A stretch of 44,827 nucleotides of DNA from assembly GCA_902476475.1 (NCBI GenBank), contig CABSDO010000003.1, forward strand, positions 1 to 44,827. The letters are read 5' to 3'. The notes beneath the pieces were generated by a model that was given only the letters and a program-made list of their open reading frames with translations, ran no database searches and was not told the origin of the DNA. Positions 8,233 through 16,628 of the stretch are shown one piece after another; position 1 is the stretch's first letter, and the number at the start of each line of letters is the position of its first letter. The position numbers and the translations under genes are program-made. The stretch is from an uncultured Collinsella sp. (GTDB lineage: Bacteria > Actinomycetota > Coriobacteriia > Coriobacteriales > Coriobacteriaceae).

Positions 8233-9363
8233 ATGCCCAACAAACCCGTGAAGATCATCATGCTTACCGGATACCTCGGTGCCGGCAAGACCACGCTGCT
8301 CAACCACATCCTCGCTAACGACGGCGGCATCCGCGCCGCCGTGATCGTCAACGATATCGGCGAAATCAACGTCGACGCCAGCCTTATCGCCGACGGCGGC
8401 CTTTCCGAGACCGATGACCTCATCCCGCTCACCAACGGCTGCATCTGCTGCACGCTTTCGGATGACCTGGCCAACCAGCTGCAGGGCATCGCCGATTCGG
8501 GCAACTTCGACTACATCATCATCGAGGCATCGGGCATTTGCGAGCCTATCCCCATCGCCTACACCATCTCGAGCTTCTGCGACGAGGCCAAGGTGGGCGG
8601 CGAGCCCAAGCTCGCGCTCGACAACATCGTGGCCGTGGTCGACTGCGCCCGCATGTACGACGAGTTCAACGGCGGTCGCGACCTGCTGGCCGAGGATATC
8701 GACGAGGACGACATCGAAAGCCTGCTCATCCAGCAGATCGAATTCTGCTCCACGCTGATCCTCAACAAGACCGATACCGTGACGCCCGAGCAGATCGCCG
8801 AGCTCAAGGCCATCGTGCGCAGCCTGCAGAAGGACGCCGTGATTGTCGAGGCCCAAAACGGCGAGGTCCCCATGGAGGAGCTGCTCGACACCGACCGCTT
8901 CGACTTTATGCGCGCCTACAACTCCGCCGCCTGGATCGAGGCCATGGAGCATCCCGAGGAGCACGACGACCCCGAGGTGCTCGAGTACGACATCGAGACC
9001 TTTGTGTACTCGCGCCGCAAGCCGTTTGACCTGCAGAAGTTCACCAATTTTGTTGAGCAGGAGTGGCCCGACGAGGTCATCCGCGTCAAGGGTCCGCTGT
9101 GGCAGACCGGCGATCCGGACATGTGCTACATGTTTGAGCAGGCCGGCCACCAGATGCGCCTGATGGAGAACGGCCTGTTCGTTGACTCGGCGCCCGAGGG
9201 CGAGAAGCAGAAGATCATCGACGAGAACCCCGAGATCATGCAGATTTGGGACGACGAGACGGGCGACCGCATGACGAGCCTGTGCATCATCGGCCGTCAC
9301 ATGGACAAGGATGCGCTCATCGCCTCCCTCGATGCCTGCCTGACCGACTGGCACCGCGCCTAG
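8233..9363 (+). CDS. CobW/YjiA/COG0523-family GTP-dependent metallochaperone
   Basis: 376-residue G3E-family GTPase. It has a Walker A GYLGAGKT (13-20), the metal-binding CxCC motif as CICC (70-73), an IIEASG stretch (97-101) and the guanine-specificity NKTD (178-181), followed by a C-terminal CobW_C-like domain ending near residue 376. Such proteins deliver Zn, Co or Ni to client enzymes. There is no His-rich metal-storage tail. The ATG at 8233 is chosen because a perfect AAAGGAGG lies just upstream; an ATG at 8212 would place that site inside the gene. The metal cannot be inferred from the context. Confidence 0.9.
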   Translation: MPNKPVKIIMLTGYLGAGKTTLLNHILANDGGIRAAVIVNDIGEINVDASLIADGGLSETDDLIPLTNGCICCTLSDDLANQLQGIADSGNFDYIIIEASGICEPIPIAYTISSFCDEAKVGGEPKLALDNIVAVVDCARMYDEFNGGRDLLAEDIDEDDIESLLIQQIEFCSTLILNKTDTVTPEQIAELKAIVRSLQKDAVIVEAQNGEVPMEELLDTDRFDFMRAYNSAAWIEAMEHPEEHDDPEVLEYDIETFVYSRRKPFDLQKFTNFVEQEWPDEVIRVKGPLWQTGDPDMCYMFEQAGHQMRLMENGLFVDSAPEGEKQKIIDENPEIMQIWDDETGDRMTSLCIIGRHMDKDALIASLDACLTDWHRA

Positions 9364-9403
9364 GTTTATCCAAGCGGGCATTTTTCCGCCTATGTAACCG
9401 CCA

Positions 9404-9437
9404 AACCACCACGAAGGTGCTCTTCGTGGTGGTTTTT
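9404..9437 (+). terminator. Rho-independent terminator after the CobW gene
   Basis: AACCACCACGAAG (9404-9416) pairs perfectly with CTTCGTGGTGGTT (9422-9434) around a 5-base loop and runs into TTTTT (9433-9437). Confidence 0.9.
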
Positions 9438-9458
9438 CGTTCTGAGCCAAGGAGATTC

Positions 9459-10058
9459 ATGTTCAACATCGTGCTGTATGCGCCCGAGATTCCGGCCAAT
9501 ACGGGCAATATCGGCCGTACCTGCGTTGTCACCGGCGCCCGCCTGCATCTGGTGGAGCCGTTGGGCTTTTCGCTCGACGACAAGACGGTACGCCGCGCCG
9601 GCCTGGGCTACTGGCAAAACTTGGACGTGACGACCTATGCTGGCTGGGAGGATTTTCTTGCGCGCAACGGCCTCTCCCCTGCCGATGGTCGCCTGCATCT
9701 GCTGACCAAAAAGGCACGCCGCACCTATGCGCAGAGTACCTACCGCGATGGCGACTACTTGGTCTTTGGCAGCGAGAGCTCGGGCATTCCCGAGCCACTG
9801 CTCGCCGCGGCGCCCGCGCGCTGCGAGCGCATCCCGATGCTGCGCGATTGCGACTCGCTCGATAACGCCGAGGCTTGGGAAGCTCACGAGGAATCGCTGG
9901 GGCATACCGAGGACGGCCACGAGGCCATCCTTCAACAAGACATCTGCGGCAACTTCGTCAACCCGGACGACTACCGCATCAGCGCACTCAACCTCTCCAA
10001 CAGCGCCGCCATCGTCCTCTACGAAGCCCTGCGCCAAACAGGCTTTCCGGGAATGTGA
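9459..10058 (+). CDS. trmL: tRNA (cytidine/uridine-34 2'-O)-methyltransferase TrmL
   Basis: 199-residue SPOUT methyltransferase that 2'-O-methylates the wobble base of tRNA-Leu. The family pattern is clear: IVLYAPEIPANTGNIGRT at the N terminus, GLGYW near residue 50, FGSESSGIP (about 105) and the knot region ending in LNLSNSAAIVLYE. It is longer than the E. coli protein (157) because of an acidic insert of about 35 residues before NFVNPDDYR. The start follows AAGGAG. The last codons, ATG TGA, lie inside the palindromic repeat at 10051-10085. Confidence 0.93.
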   Translation: MFNIVLYAPEIPANTGNIGRTCVVTGARLHLVEPLGFSLDDKTVRRAGLGYWQNLDVTTYAGWEDFLARNGLSPADGRLHLLTKKARRTYAQSTYRDGDYLVFGSESSGIPEPLLAAAPARCERIPMLRDCDSLDNAEAWEAHEESLGHTEDGHEAILQQDICGNFVNPDDYRISALNLSNSAAIVLYEALRQTGFPGM

Positions 10059-10085
10059 CAAAGGAACTGTCCCTTTGTCACATTC
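10051..10085. repeat. GTGACAAAGG palindromic repeat, copy 1
   Basis: GAATGTGACAAAGG (10051-10064) is the exact inverse of CCTTTGTCACATTC (10072-10085), with AACTGTC between. It fills the gap between the convergent trmL and UvrA-like genes, includes the trmL stop codon, and could act as a bidirectional terminator. Related copies are at 13780-13812 and 43032-43063. Confidence 0.85.
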
Positions 10086-10087
10086 GG

Positions 10088-12568
10088 TTATAGGTAGCGG
10101 CCGGTGATACTTGCGGAGCAGGCAGCGATGTCGCTCGGCGTGCCGGCGCAGACGATTTGCCCGCCCGCATCGCCACCGCCCGGACCCATGTCGATCACGT
10201 AATCGGCGTTACGGATAAGGTCGAGATCGTGTTCGATCACGATAACCGTGGCGCCCTTGGCAACAAGGCCGTCGAACACGCTCAATAGCACCTGGACATC
10301 GAGCGGATGTAGTCCGATCGTGGGCTCGTCGAACACGAATACAGCATCATCCTGCACGCGGCCCATCTCGCTCGCGAGCTTAAGACGCTGTGCCTCGCCG
10401 CCCGAAAGCGCCGGTGTGGGCTCGCCAAGTGTGAGATAACCCAGGCCCAGGTCGCGCAAGGTTTGCAAGCGCGTCTGAACTTTCTTGAGTCCCAGTGTAG
10501 CGTCGATGGCCTCGTCCACACTCATGTCCATGAGCTGCGGCAACGTAAGCAGGCTCCCGTCCTTACCCTCGCGATGGATATGCGAAGCCGCGTCTGCATA
10601 ACGCGAACCACGACATGCCGGGCAGACAATCTCGACGTCGGGCAGAAACTGCACGTCGAGCGATATCGATCCCGTGCCGTCGCACGTAGGGCAGCGCAGG
10701 GCACCGGTGTTGTAGCTAAAGGCGCCCGCCTTATATCCCGCCGCCTTGGCCTCGGGCGTACGGGCGAAGGCGCGACGCAGCTCGTCATGGATGTCGGCAT
10801 AGGTCGCTACCGTCGAGCGAACATTGGCGCCGATGGGCGTGGCGTCAATCAGGTTTGCGCGGCCAATGCCCTCGGCATCGACCCAACACACGTGCCCCGG
10901 CAGGCGCTCGCCGGCTGCCTGCGCCTTGAGTGCCGGGATGAGCGTCTCGAGCACCAACGTCGTCTTGCCCGAACCCGAAACACCCGTCACCGCGACAAGG
11001 CGACCGCGCGGAATATCGACTTCAAGCGGCTTGACGGTATGGATGGTATCGGTCGCCATGCGGATATGGCCCTGGTCGAACATTTCGTCGTCAGTCACCT
11101 GCGGACGCAAGCGCTTGGGCTCGGCGCGCAAAAACGGCGCGATACGGCTGTCCTGCGATTGCTCGACCTCGTCTACCGTACCAGCGGCGATTACGTTGCC
11201 GCCGCCTGCTCCGGCAACGGGGCCCATCTCGACCAGATAATCAGCCTCCGCCAGCACACGTGTATCGTGGTCGACAACAACCACGGTATTGCCGTCATCC
11301 ACCAGGTCGCGCATTACGCCCACCAAGCCGTCGACATTGGCAGGATGCAAGCCAATTGAGGGCTCGTCCAGCACATAGAGCACGCCTGTCGATCGGTTGC
11401 GCACCACGCGGGCGAGTTGCACGCGCTGGCGCTCACCCGTGGAGAGCGTGGCACCGGCGCGATCGAGCGAAAGGTAATCGAGACCCAGGTCGACCAGACG
11501 ACGAGCCGTGCTCAAAAACGAATCGCAGATATCCGTCGCCATGGGCCGCATCTCGGCCGGCAAGGATGCGGGCACCCCGCGCACCCACTCGATCGCATCA
11601 CCAAGCGTCATGGCCGCGGCCTGAGCCAGATTGATACCGCGCACCTGGGGCTGGCGCGCAGCCTCGGAGAGACGCGTGCCGGCGCAGTCACGGCATGGTC
11701 CCTCGCGCAAAAAGCGAGCCACACGCTTAAGCCCCTTATCGTCCTTAACCTTGGCGAGCGCATTCTCAACGGTATAGACGGCGTTGTAATAGGTAAAGTC
11801 GAGCGGCGTGGCGCCCTCGCCGTTTTTGGGAACGTAGAGAATGTGCTTCTTAACCGCCGGGCCGTGAAACACGATGTCGCGCTCTTGAGGCGTGAGCTGG
11901 TTAAACGGCACGTCGGTGCGCACGCCCATCTCGCCGGCCACCTGCTTCATCAGGTCCCACATGAGCGTGCCCCAGGGAAGCACCGCACCCTCGTTGATGG
12001 TCTTTGACTCGTCGGGCACCAGGCTCGCCTCGTCTACCTCGCGCATGACACCGGTGCCGCCACAGGTGGGGCATGCACCGCCGCTATTGAAAGCCAAATC
12101 CTCGGCACTCGGCGCGTAGAACTCGCGGCCGCATGTCAGACACGCGAGCGACAGGCCCGCAGCCACGTTAAGGCTCGGCTCCACACGCGCCCCGCAATGC
12201 GGGCACACATGATGGGCGCAACGGCTAAAGAGCAGACGTAGGCTATTGTTGAGCTCGGTCATGGTGCCAAAAGTCGAGCGCACGCCCGGTACGCTCGGAC
12301 GCTGGTGTAGTGCGAGCGCCGCCGGTACGTGCAATACCTCATCCACCTGAGCGTGCTCGGCCTGCGTCAGGCGACGGCGAGTATAGGTGCTGAGCGCTTC
12401 CAAGTAGCGGCGCGAGCCCTCGGCATAAAGAACCCCCAGTGCAAGCGAGCTCTTGCCCGACCCCGACACGCCGGCAATACCCACGAGCTTTCCCAGCGGA
12501 ATGTCGATATCGATGTCCTTGAGGTTATGGACGCGTGCGCCACGTACCTCGATAGCCTGCGGGCTCAT
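10088..12568 (-). CDS. UvrA-family ABC ATPase without UvrB-binding domain (UvrA2-like)
   Basis: 826-residue two-cassette ATPase. It has Walker A GVSGSGKS (33-40), then LSTYTRRRL and RSTFGTMTEL as in UvrA, a zinc site (C122, C125, C143, C146), CPTCGGTG (166-173), the signature STGERQRVQL with DEPSIGLHP, a second Walker A GVSGSGKT, a second zinc site (CPTCDGTGS...CPACRGSRY), and LSGGEAQRLKL with DEPTIGLHP. The roughly 115-residue UvrB-binding insert of canonical UvrA is missing between the first zinc cysteines and CPTCGGTG. This fits UvrA2/DrrC-type paralogues tied to DNA-damaging drug tolerance rather than core repair. I prefer the ATG at 12568 (upstream GGA); an ATG at 12601 would overlap the previous stop. 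It lies 25 bases after the ATPase gene. Confidence 0.88.
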   Translation of the reverse strand: MSPQAIEVRGARVHNLKDIDIDIPLGKLVGIAGVSGSGKSSLALGVLYAEGSRRYLEALSTYTRRRLTQAEHAQVDEVLHVPAALALHQRPSVPGVRSTFGTMTELNNSLRLLFSRCAHHVCPHCGARVEPSLNVAAGLSLACLTCGREFYAPSAEDLAFNSGGACPTCGGTGVMREVDEASLVPDESKTINEGAVLPWGTLMWDLMKQVAGEMGVRTDVPFNQLTPQERDIVFHGPAVKKHILYVPKNGEGATPLDFTYYNAVYTVENALAKVKDDKGLKRVARFLREGPCRDCAGTRLSEAARQPQVRGINLAQAAAMTLGDAIEWVRGVPASLPAEMRPMATDICDSFLSTARRLVDLGLDYLSLDRAGATLSTGERQRVQLARVVRNRSTGVLYVLDEPSIGLHPANVDGLVGVMRDLVDDGNTVVVVDHDTRVLAEADYLVEMGPVAGAGGGNVIAAGTVDEVEQSQDSRIAPFLRAEPKRLRPQVTDDEMFDQGHIRMATDTIHTVKPLEVDIPRGRLVAVTGVSGSGKTTLVLETLIPALKAQAAGERLPGHVCWVDAEGIGRANLIDATPIGANVRSTVATYADIHDELRRAFARTPEAKAAGYKAGAFSYNTGALRCPTCDGTGSISLDVQFLPDVEIVCPACRGSRYADAASHIHREGKDGSLLTLPQLMDMSVDEAIDATLGLKKVQTRLQTLRDLGLGYLTLGEPTPALSGGEAQRLKLASEMGRVQDDAVFVFDEPTIGLHPLDVQVLLSVFDGLVAKGATVIVIEHDLDLIRNADYVIDMGPGGGDAGGQIVCAGTPSDIAACSASITGRYL

Positions 12569-12593
12569 CTTCTGTTCCGTCACCCTTATCACC

Positions 12594-13712
12594 CTACTCA
12601 TGCCATAGAACGCGATCGCGAATGTACGCGCCCAGCATGGGCACGGTAAATCGGACGAGGCCGTATCCGGCGGCCTCGATGACACGCTCGCGAATCAGGC
12701 TTGCGCGATATTTACTCGCCCAGCTCTGAGTGCGATCGCAGCGCTCAATGATATCCGCCATGCGCGTCGGCTTGTCCTCGTCAACCGCCATGGCCTCGAT
12801 AAATAGGCGCTGTGGACTGCGCAGCCCGTAATACAGGGGCGCGTCAACCGCTTCGTAGAACTCGGAGACGGCATCCGCGTGCCCAGCCTCAACATCGCGC
12901 TCTTCAATGACCTGCGAGCCACGCCGGGCAGCAGCCCGCCACATGTAATATCCCACCAGCTGGACCATATAGGGATGCCCCATGCTCCTGCGCGCCGCTA
13001 GGTCCGCCGTCTCCTCATCAACGCAAAGACCAGCGTCTTTGACCGTCTGGATGTACGAATCGCGCACTTTGGGCAAAGAAATCGCCCCCAGCGTACGCTG
13101 CTGGGCGCGGCGCAAAAACGTCACACTCGGCTCTTCAAGCAGATCGTCAACCATACTGGGCAAGCCGGCAAAAACCAGCCCAAGACCGCGCTGGTCGCTA
13201 TCGGGCAAGCCCGTGGCATCTTGATCTCCGAGCACTTGCTGATAGAGAACGGCCAGCGCCGCCAGTTCCTCGATAGACGCAGATTGGGCCTCGTCAATCG
13301 CAAACAGTAAGCCCTTTCCCGGCCCGAGTTTCTTGAGGCGTTCGTTGACTAATCCGCGCAACGTCTCCCCTTTTGCCCGCGCCGCCTCGACCGACATCCG
13401 GCCAAACGACGGACCGAGCTCCATTGACGTCACAACGGGTTTATTCGAGCGAAGCGCGTCGGCCAAGCGGTCGCATAAGCCAAGCGAAGCGGAATCGGAG
13501 ACAACCGCCCATCCGCGCTCATTGGCTAGACGTTGCAGCTCCCGCAGGAGAACCGTCTTGCCGCAGCCGCGGTTTCCCGTAATGAGCATGAGCCTGCCCG
13601 GCGCTCCGGCGCCGTTATCGAGCCCTTCCTCGAAATCTTCGATGACCGACTCGCGACCAATGAGCATCGGAGGCCGCTTGCCTGCCGTTGGCTTAAAGGG
13701 ATTTGGATTCAT
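12594..13712 (-). CDS. AAA-type ATPase with archaeal-ATPase/Orc-like organisation
   Basis: 372-residue protein with an N-terminal LIGRES box, P-loop GNRGCGKT (46-53), Walker B LLFAIDEAQ (D140 E141), a sensor-like LGLVFAGLPS (about 175), and a C-terminal winged-helix-like region. The motif order matches STAND/archaeal ATPase-like or Cdc6-type AAA proteins, which often bind DNA or partner proteins. The substrate is unknown. The start follows GAGGAGG. Three 10-bp repeats precede the gene at 13747-13776, and a UvrA paralogue follows 25 bases downstream in the same direction, so the two may work together. Confidence 0.82.
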   Translation of the reverse strand: MNPNPFKPTAGKRPPMLIGRESVIEDFEEGLDNGAGAPGRLMLITGNRGCGKTVLLRELQRLANERGWAVVSDSASLGLCDRLADALRSNKPVVTSMELGPSFGRMSVEAARAKGETLRGLVNERLKKLGPGKGLLFAIDEAQSASIEELAALAVLYQQVLGDQDATGLPDSDQRGLGLVFAGLPSMVDDLLEEPSVTFLRRAQQRTLGAISLPKVRDSYIQTVKDAGLCVDEETADLAARRSMGHPYMVQLVGYYMWRAAARRGSQVIEERDVEAGHADAVSEFYEAVDAPLYYGLRSPQRLFIEAMAVDEDKPTRMADIIERCDRTQSWASKYRASLIRERVIEAAGYGLVRFTVPMLGAYIRDRVLWHE

Positions 13713-13746
13713 GTCGGCCTCCTCGGATTGGCAAACCCTGGTAATA

Positions 13747-13776
13747 GTTATACCAACTTATACCGAGTTATACCAA
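13747..13776 (-). promoter_or_regulatory. Three tandem 10-bp repeats upstream of the AAA ATPase
   Basis: On the plus strand the units GTTATACCAA, CTTATACCGA and GTTATACCAA follow one another without gaps (13747-13756, 13757-13766, 13767-13776). Read on the minus strand they are TTGGTATAAC, TCGGTATAAG and TTGGTATAAC, about 35 bases before the ATG. TTGGTA and TATAAC also make a -35/-10 pair at 18-base spacing, so operator and promoter may coincide. Confidence 0.6.
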
Positions 13777-13779
13777 TAG

Positions 13780-13812
13780 CATGTAACAAAGGAACTACCC
13801 CTTTGTCACATG
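13780..13812. repeat. GTGACAAAGG palindromic repeat, copy 2
   Basis: CATGTAACAAAGG and CTTTGTCACATG are inverted around AACTACCC. The repeat lies at the 3' end of the Tet(M)-like gene and contains its TGA stop (TCA at 13806-13808). Confidence 0.8.
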
Positions 13813-15809
13813 TGGCCGAAAAACTCCGCGTCTGCTGCTCGCCAGGGGCGGAAGGTGGCGGGATCGACCTTTACGTGCGCCGCGGCGGGTACGTCGTACC
13901 ATTTGACCGTGTAACCGGCGCCGTGAGAGCAAAAGACCGAGTCGGGCGTGTTGGGCAGATCGGCCTCGGGCTCATAGGCGGCCGTCCCGATGACGCTCTC
14001 GGCATCATGGCAAGCCGCATAGCCGGCGAGCTCCAGGTACAGATGCCCGCGACCGCTCGTGTAGGCAGCCACCTCCAGCGCATAATCCTGAACCTCGGAT
14101 GCCGGCACGCGACCCACAAGCTTCGCCCGGTCTCCCGCCATCGTCGGCGGCTCGTACTCGGCACCCATGCGCGTGGCATCCGAGAGCGCCCGGCCCACGC
14201 ACTCCCCCGGCACCTCGAGCTCAAAGTGGTACCACGGCTCCAACAGCACCGCCGCGCCGGCCTCACGTGCCCGCATGAGCCCCTGGCGAATCGCGCGATA
14301 CGTGGCCTGGCGAAAATCGCCGCCCTCGGTGTGTTTGGCATGCGCGCGGCCACCTGTGAGCGTAATGCGCACATCGGTGATGAGCGAGCCGGTCAGCACG
14401 CCCAGATGATCGCGCTCCATGGCGTTGGTGAGTGCCAAACGCTGCCAGTTAAGATCGAGCTCGTCGGTCGAGGTCACGGTGCCAAACTGCACGCCCGAAC
14501 CCGCCGGCAACGGCTCCAGGCGCAAATGTACCTCGGCATAGTGGCGCAGTGGCTCAAAGTGGCCCACGCCCTCGACCGGCTGCGAAATAGTCTCCTTATA
14601 GAGGATGCCGCCGGGCTCAAACTCGACCGCAAGGCCAAAACGATCGGCCAGCACACGCTGCACGACCTCGAGCTGCACCGCTCCCATGAGCTGCAGATGT
14701 ATTTGTTCAAGATGCGTGTTCCAGCTTACGCCGAGCATGGGATCTTCGTCCGCCAACTCAGTCAGCGCTTTGAACACCGCGTGGACATCGTGTTCGCCCG
14801 GAAGCACCGTATAGGTGAGGACCGGCGCAATGACGGGCGTATCGCCCGCGGGCTCCGCGCCCAGGGCATCACCCGGGCGAACGTGCGCAAGACCCGTCAC
14901 GGCACAGATACCGCCAGCGGCAACTTCTTGGGCAAGCTCATACTTCTCGCCGTTATAGATGCGTACCTGATCGACCTTCTGCTCCCATGCCTCGGCGCCG
15001 GAACGTCCGTCAATCATCTGCTTGGCATGCAGCGTGCCGCCGGTCACTTTAACCCAAGCCAAGCGCTCGCCACGATCCCCGCGGCTGACACGATAGACGC
15101 GCGCGGCAAACTCCGGAAGCCATGCCTGTTCACGCATCAGCGCGCATATGCCGTCCAGCAGCTCGTCCACGCCTTGGTCCTTGAGCGCCGAGCCGGCAAA
15201 GCAGGGAAAGAGCTGGCGCTCGGCAACCATGCGCGACAGCGTTGCGACGGAAAGCTCACCCACCCCAAGAAACTCCTCGAGTGCCGCCTCGTCCAACGCA
15301 GCAGCGTCCTCCTGAACGGCGCCGCCCGCCAGCAGTTCGCTGGCATCCAGGCAGCCTTCGGAAAGACGCTGCCCAAGCTGTGTCAGCAAAACATCGCGGC
15401 CGGGATTCTCCAAATCGATCTTGTTGATAAAGATGAACGTCGGAATGTCATAGCGCGCAAGCAGGCGCCACAGGGTTTCGGTGTGCCCCTGCACGCCGTC
15501 GTTGGCGCCCACAACCAAAATCGCGTAGTCGAGCGCGCGCAATGTGCGCTCCGCCTCAGCAGAAAAATCGACATGCCCCGGTGCATCCACGAGCATGACG
15601 TGGGTATCGCCGTGGTAGAGCACGGCCTGCGACGAGAAGATCGTGATGCCGCGCTCGCGCTCGATCTCGTTCGTATCCAGGTGCGAATCGCCATCGTCCA
15701 CGCAGCCGCGCTTGCGAATGCGACCCGCGTTGAACAGCATGGCCTCTGCCAACGTGGTCTTGCCGGCATCGACATGCGCCAAGATTCCAACGACCGCTTG
15801 CTTCGACAT
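13806..15809 (-). CDS. Tet(M)-like ribosomal-protection translation GTPase
   Basis: 667-residue EF-G relative of the TetM/TetO/TetW type. It has G1 AHVDAGKT (11-18), G2 RGITI (53-57), G3 DAPGH (75-79), G4 NKID (129-132) and FAGSALKDQGVDELLDGI as in Tet(M), followed by EF-G-like domains II-V. Known members dislodge tetracycline from the ribosome. Base composition matches the neighbours and no mobility gene is near, so this looks like a long-resident relative rather than a newly acquired resistance gene; resistance activity is not shown by sequence alone. The ATG at 15809 follows AGAGGAG; the 23-residue upstream extension has no support. Confidence 0.85.
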   Translation of the reverse strand: MSKQAVVGILAHVDAGKTTLAEAMLFNAGRIRKRGCVDDGDSHLDTNEIERERGITIFSSQAVLYHGDTHVMLVDAPGHVDFSAEAERTLRALDYAILVVGANDGVQGHTETLWRLLARYDIPTFIFINKIDLENPGRDVLLTQLGQRLSEGCLDASELLAGGAVQEDAAALDEAALEEFLGVGELSVATLSRMVAERQLFPCFAGSALKDQGVDELLDGICALMREQAWLPEFAARVYRVSRGDRGERLAWVKVTGGTLHAKQMIDGRSGAEAWEQKVDQVRIYNGEKYELAQEVAAGGICAVTGLAHVRPGDALGAEPAGDTPVIAPVLTYTVLPGEHDVHAVFKALTELADEDPMLGVSWNTHLEQIHLQLMGAVQLEVVQRVLADRFGLAVEFEPGGILYKETISQPVEGVGHFEPLRHYAEVHLRLEPLPAGSGVQFGTVTSTDELDLNWQRLALTNAMERDHLGVLTGSLITDVRITLTGGRAHAKHTEGGDFRQATYRAIRQGLMRAREAGAAVLLEPWYHFELEVPGECVGRALSDATRMGAEYEPPTMAGDRAKLVGRVPASEVQDYALEVAAYTSGRGHLYLELAGYAACHDAESVIGTAAYEPEADLPNTPDSVFCSHGAGYTVKWYDVPAAAHVKVDPATFRPWRAADAEFFGHM

Positions 15810-15995
15810 GGCTCTCCTCTTATTGCAAGCCCATCGCACGCGGCAACGGACGTCCTCGTTCCACACTGGATGATACAATGTACGGGCCGGCGGGCGAAGC
15901 GGGCCCTATCCCCCGACCGAGCTCATCGCCCTGCGTTGCCGCGCGGCGATTTTCGTAGGTTCGCGCCTTGCGAAAGCCGGCTTGCAAAACAGCCA

Positions 15996-16035
15996 ACGAA
16001 CGAAAATGGCCCCACCCGGGGCCATTTTCGTTCGT
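15996..16035 (-). terminator. Strong hairpin after the GNAT gene
   Basis: ACGAACGAAAATGGCCCC (15996-16013) and its perfect complement (16018-16035) form an 18-bp stem with a 4-base loop, about 28 bases downstream of the GNAT stop on the minus strand. The stem holds TTTT but no long T tract follows. The rest of 15810-16062 contains no recognised feature. Confidence 0.75.
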
Positions 16036-16062
16036 GCAAATTGTTGACACGCGCCCCTGCTC

Positions 16063-16551
16063 TTACGCCTCGCGCAGCCAGTCAAACGCCACGCGCGGGG
16101 TACCGTCGGACACATACACGATGCCGGCGCGCTCAAACCCCGCCTTGAGGCTCGCGCCCTGCATGGGCAGGTTGTCCTGATGCGTGTCGATGCGCAGGTG
16201 ATCGGCACGCTCCTTGGCAAAGGCAAACATCGCAGCCGCGATACCGTGCACGGTGCCGTCGGATGCCACACGGTGCAGCACGGCGTACGGAGTGTCGCTA
16301 CGCCATTGACCGTCCTCAATTACGTCATAGCACTCGTCCGGGCCCGGTAAAAAGGCAAACGTCGCCACCACGCGGCCGTCGACTTCACACACATAGCTGC
16401 CACCAGCAGCGATATCGGCAGCCAGCTGCTCGGCAGAAGGCGTGCCCTCGGGCCACTGCGTGGCGTTGCCATGCGCGCGCATAAAGGCGCGGGCCGCGTC
16501 ATAGATAGCCATGACGGCGGGAATGTCGGTATCGAGGGTTTTTCTGATCAT
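16063..16551 (-). CDS. GNAT-family N-acetyltransferase
   Basis: 162-residue acetyltransferase-fold protein. The N-terminal RKTLDTDIPAVMAIYDAAR, central VVATFAFLPGPD and C-terminal HLRIDTHQDNLPMQ...FERAGIVYV follow the usual GNAT strand/helix order. The acetyl-CoA pyrophosphate loop is weak (RVASDGTVHGIAA). The N terminus includes an HGNATQWPEG segment seen in many members of this subgroup from gut bacteria. The substrate cannot be told. The ATG at 16551 is used; a GTG lies one codon upstream. The gene shares a symmetrical control region with the divergent zinc-ribbon gene. Confidence 0.85.
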   Translation of the reverse strand: MIRKTLDTDIPAVMAIYDAARAFMRAHGNATQWPEGTPSAEQLAADIAAGGSYVCEVDGRVVATFAFLPGPDECYDVIEDGQWRSDTPYAVLHRVASDGTVHGIAAAMFAFAKERADHLRIDTHQDNLPMQGASLKAGFERAGIVYVSDGTPRVAFDWLREA

Positions 16552-16572
16552 CACGCGGCGACCTCACGTTTA

Positions 16573-16603
16573 TTGGTATCACTTTGATTGGGCAATGATA
16601 CCA
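16573..16603. promoter_or_regulatory. Symmetrical divergent promoter/operator
   Basis: TGGTATCA (16574-16581) and TGATACCA (16596-16603) form a perfect 8-bp inverted repeat with a 14-base centre. On the plus strand TTGGTA and TGATAC have 17-base spacing; on the minus strand CTGGTA and TGATAC also have 17. The palindrome thus has one promoter-like pair facing each flanking gene. Confidence 0.5.
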
Positions 16604-16628
16604 GCGTTTGGAGAGGGGCACGAAGCAG

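Noticed and set aside
8113..9450. Minus-strand frame through the CobW gene
   Set aside because: It is the antisense shadow of the CobW gene; no domain or ribosome site.
13806..15809. Calling the Tet(M)-like gene an acquired resistance determinant
   Set aside because: Composition matches the neighbourhood and no conjugative or insertion element is near.
13533..16148. Long plus-strand open frame (871 codons) opposite the Tet(M)-like gene
   Set aside because: It is antisense to a clear GTPase gene, has no family resemblance, and long antisense frames are expected in high-GC coding DNA.
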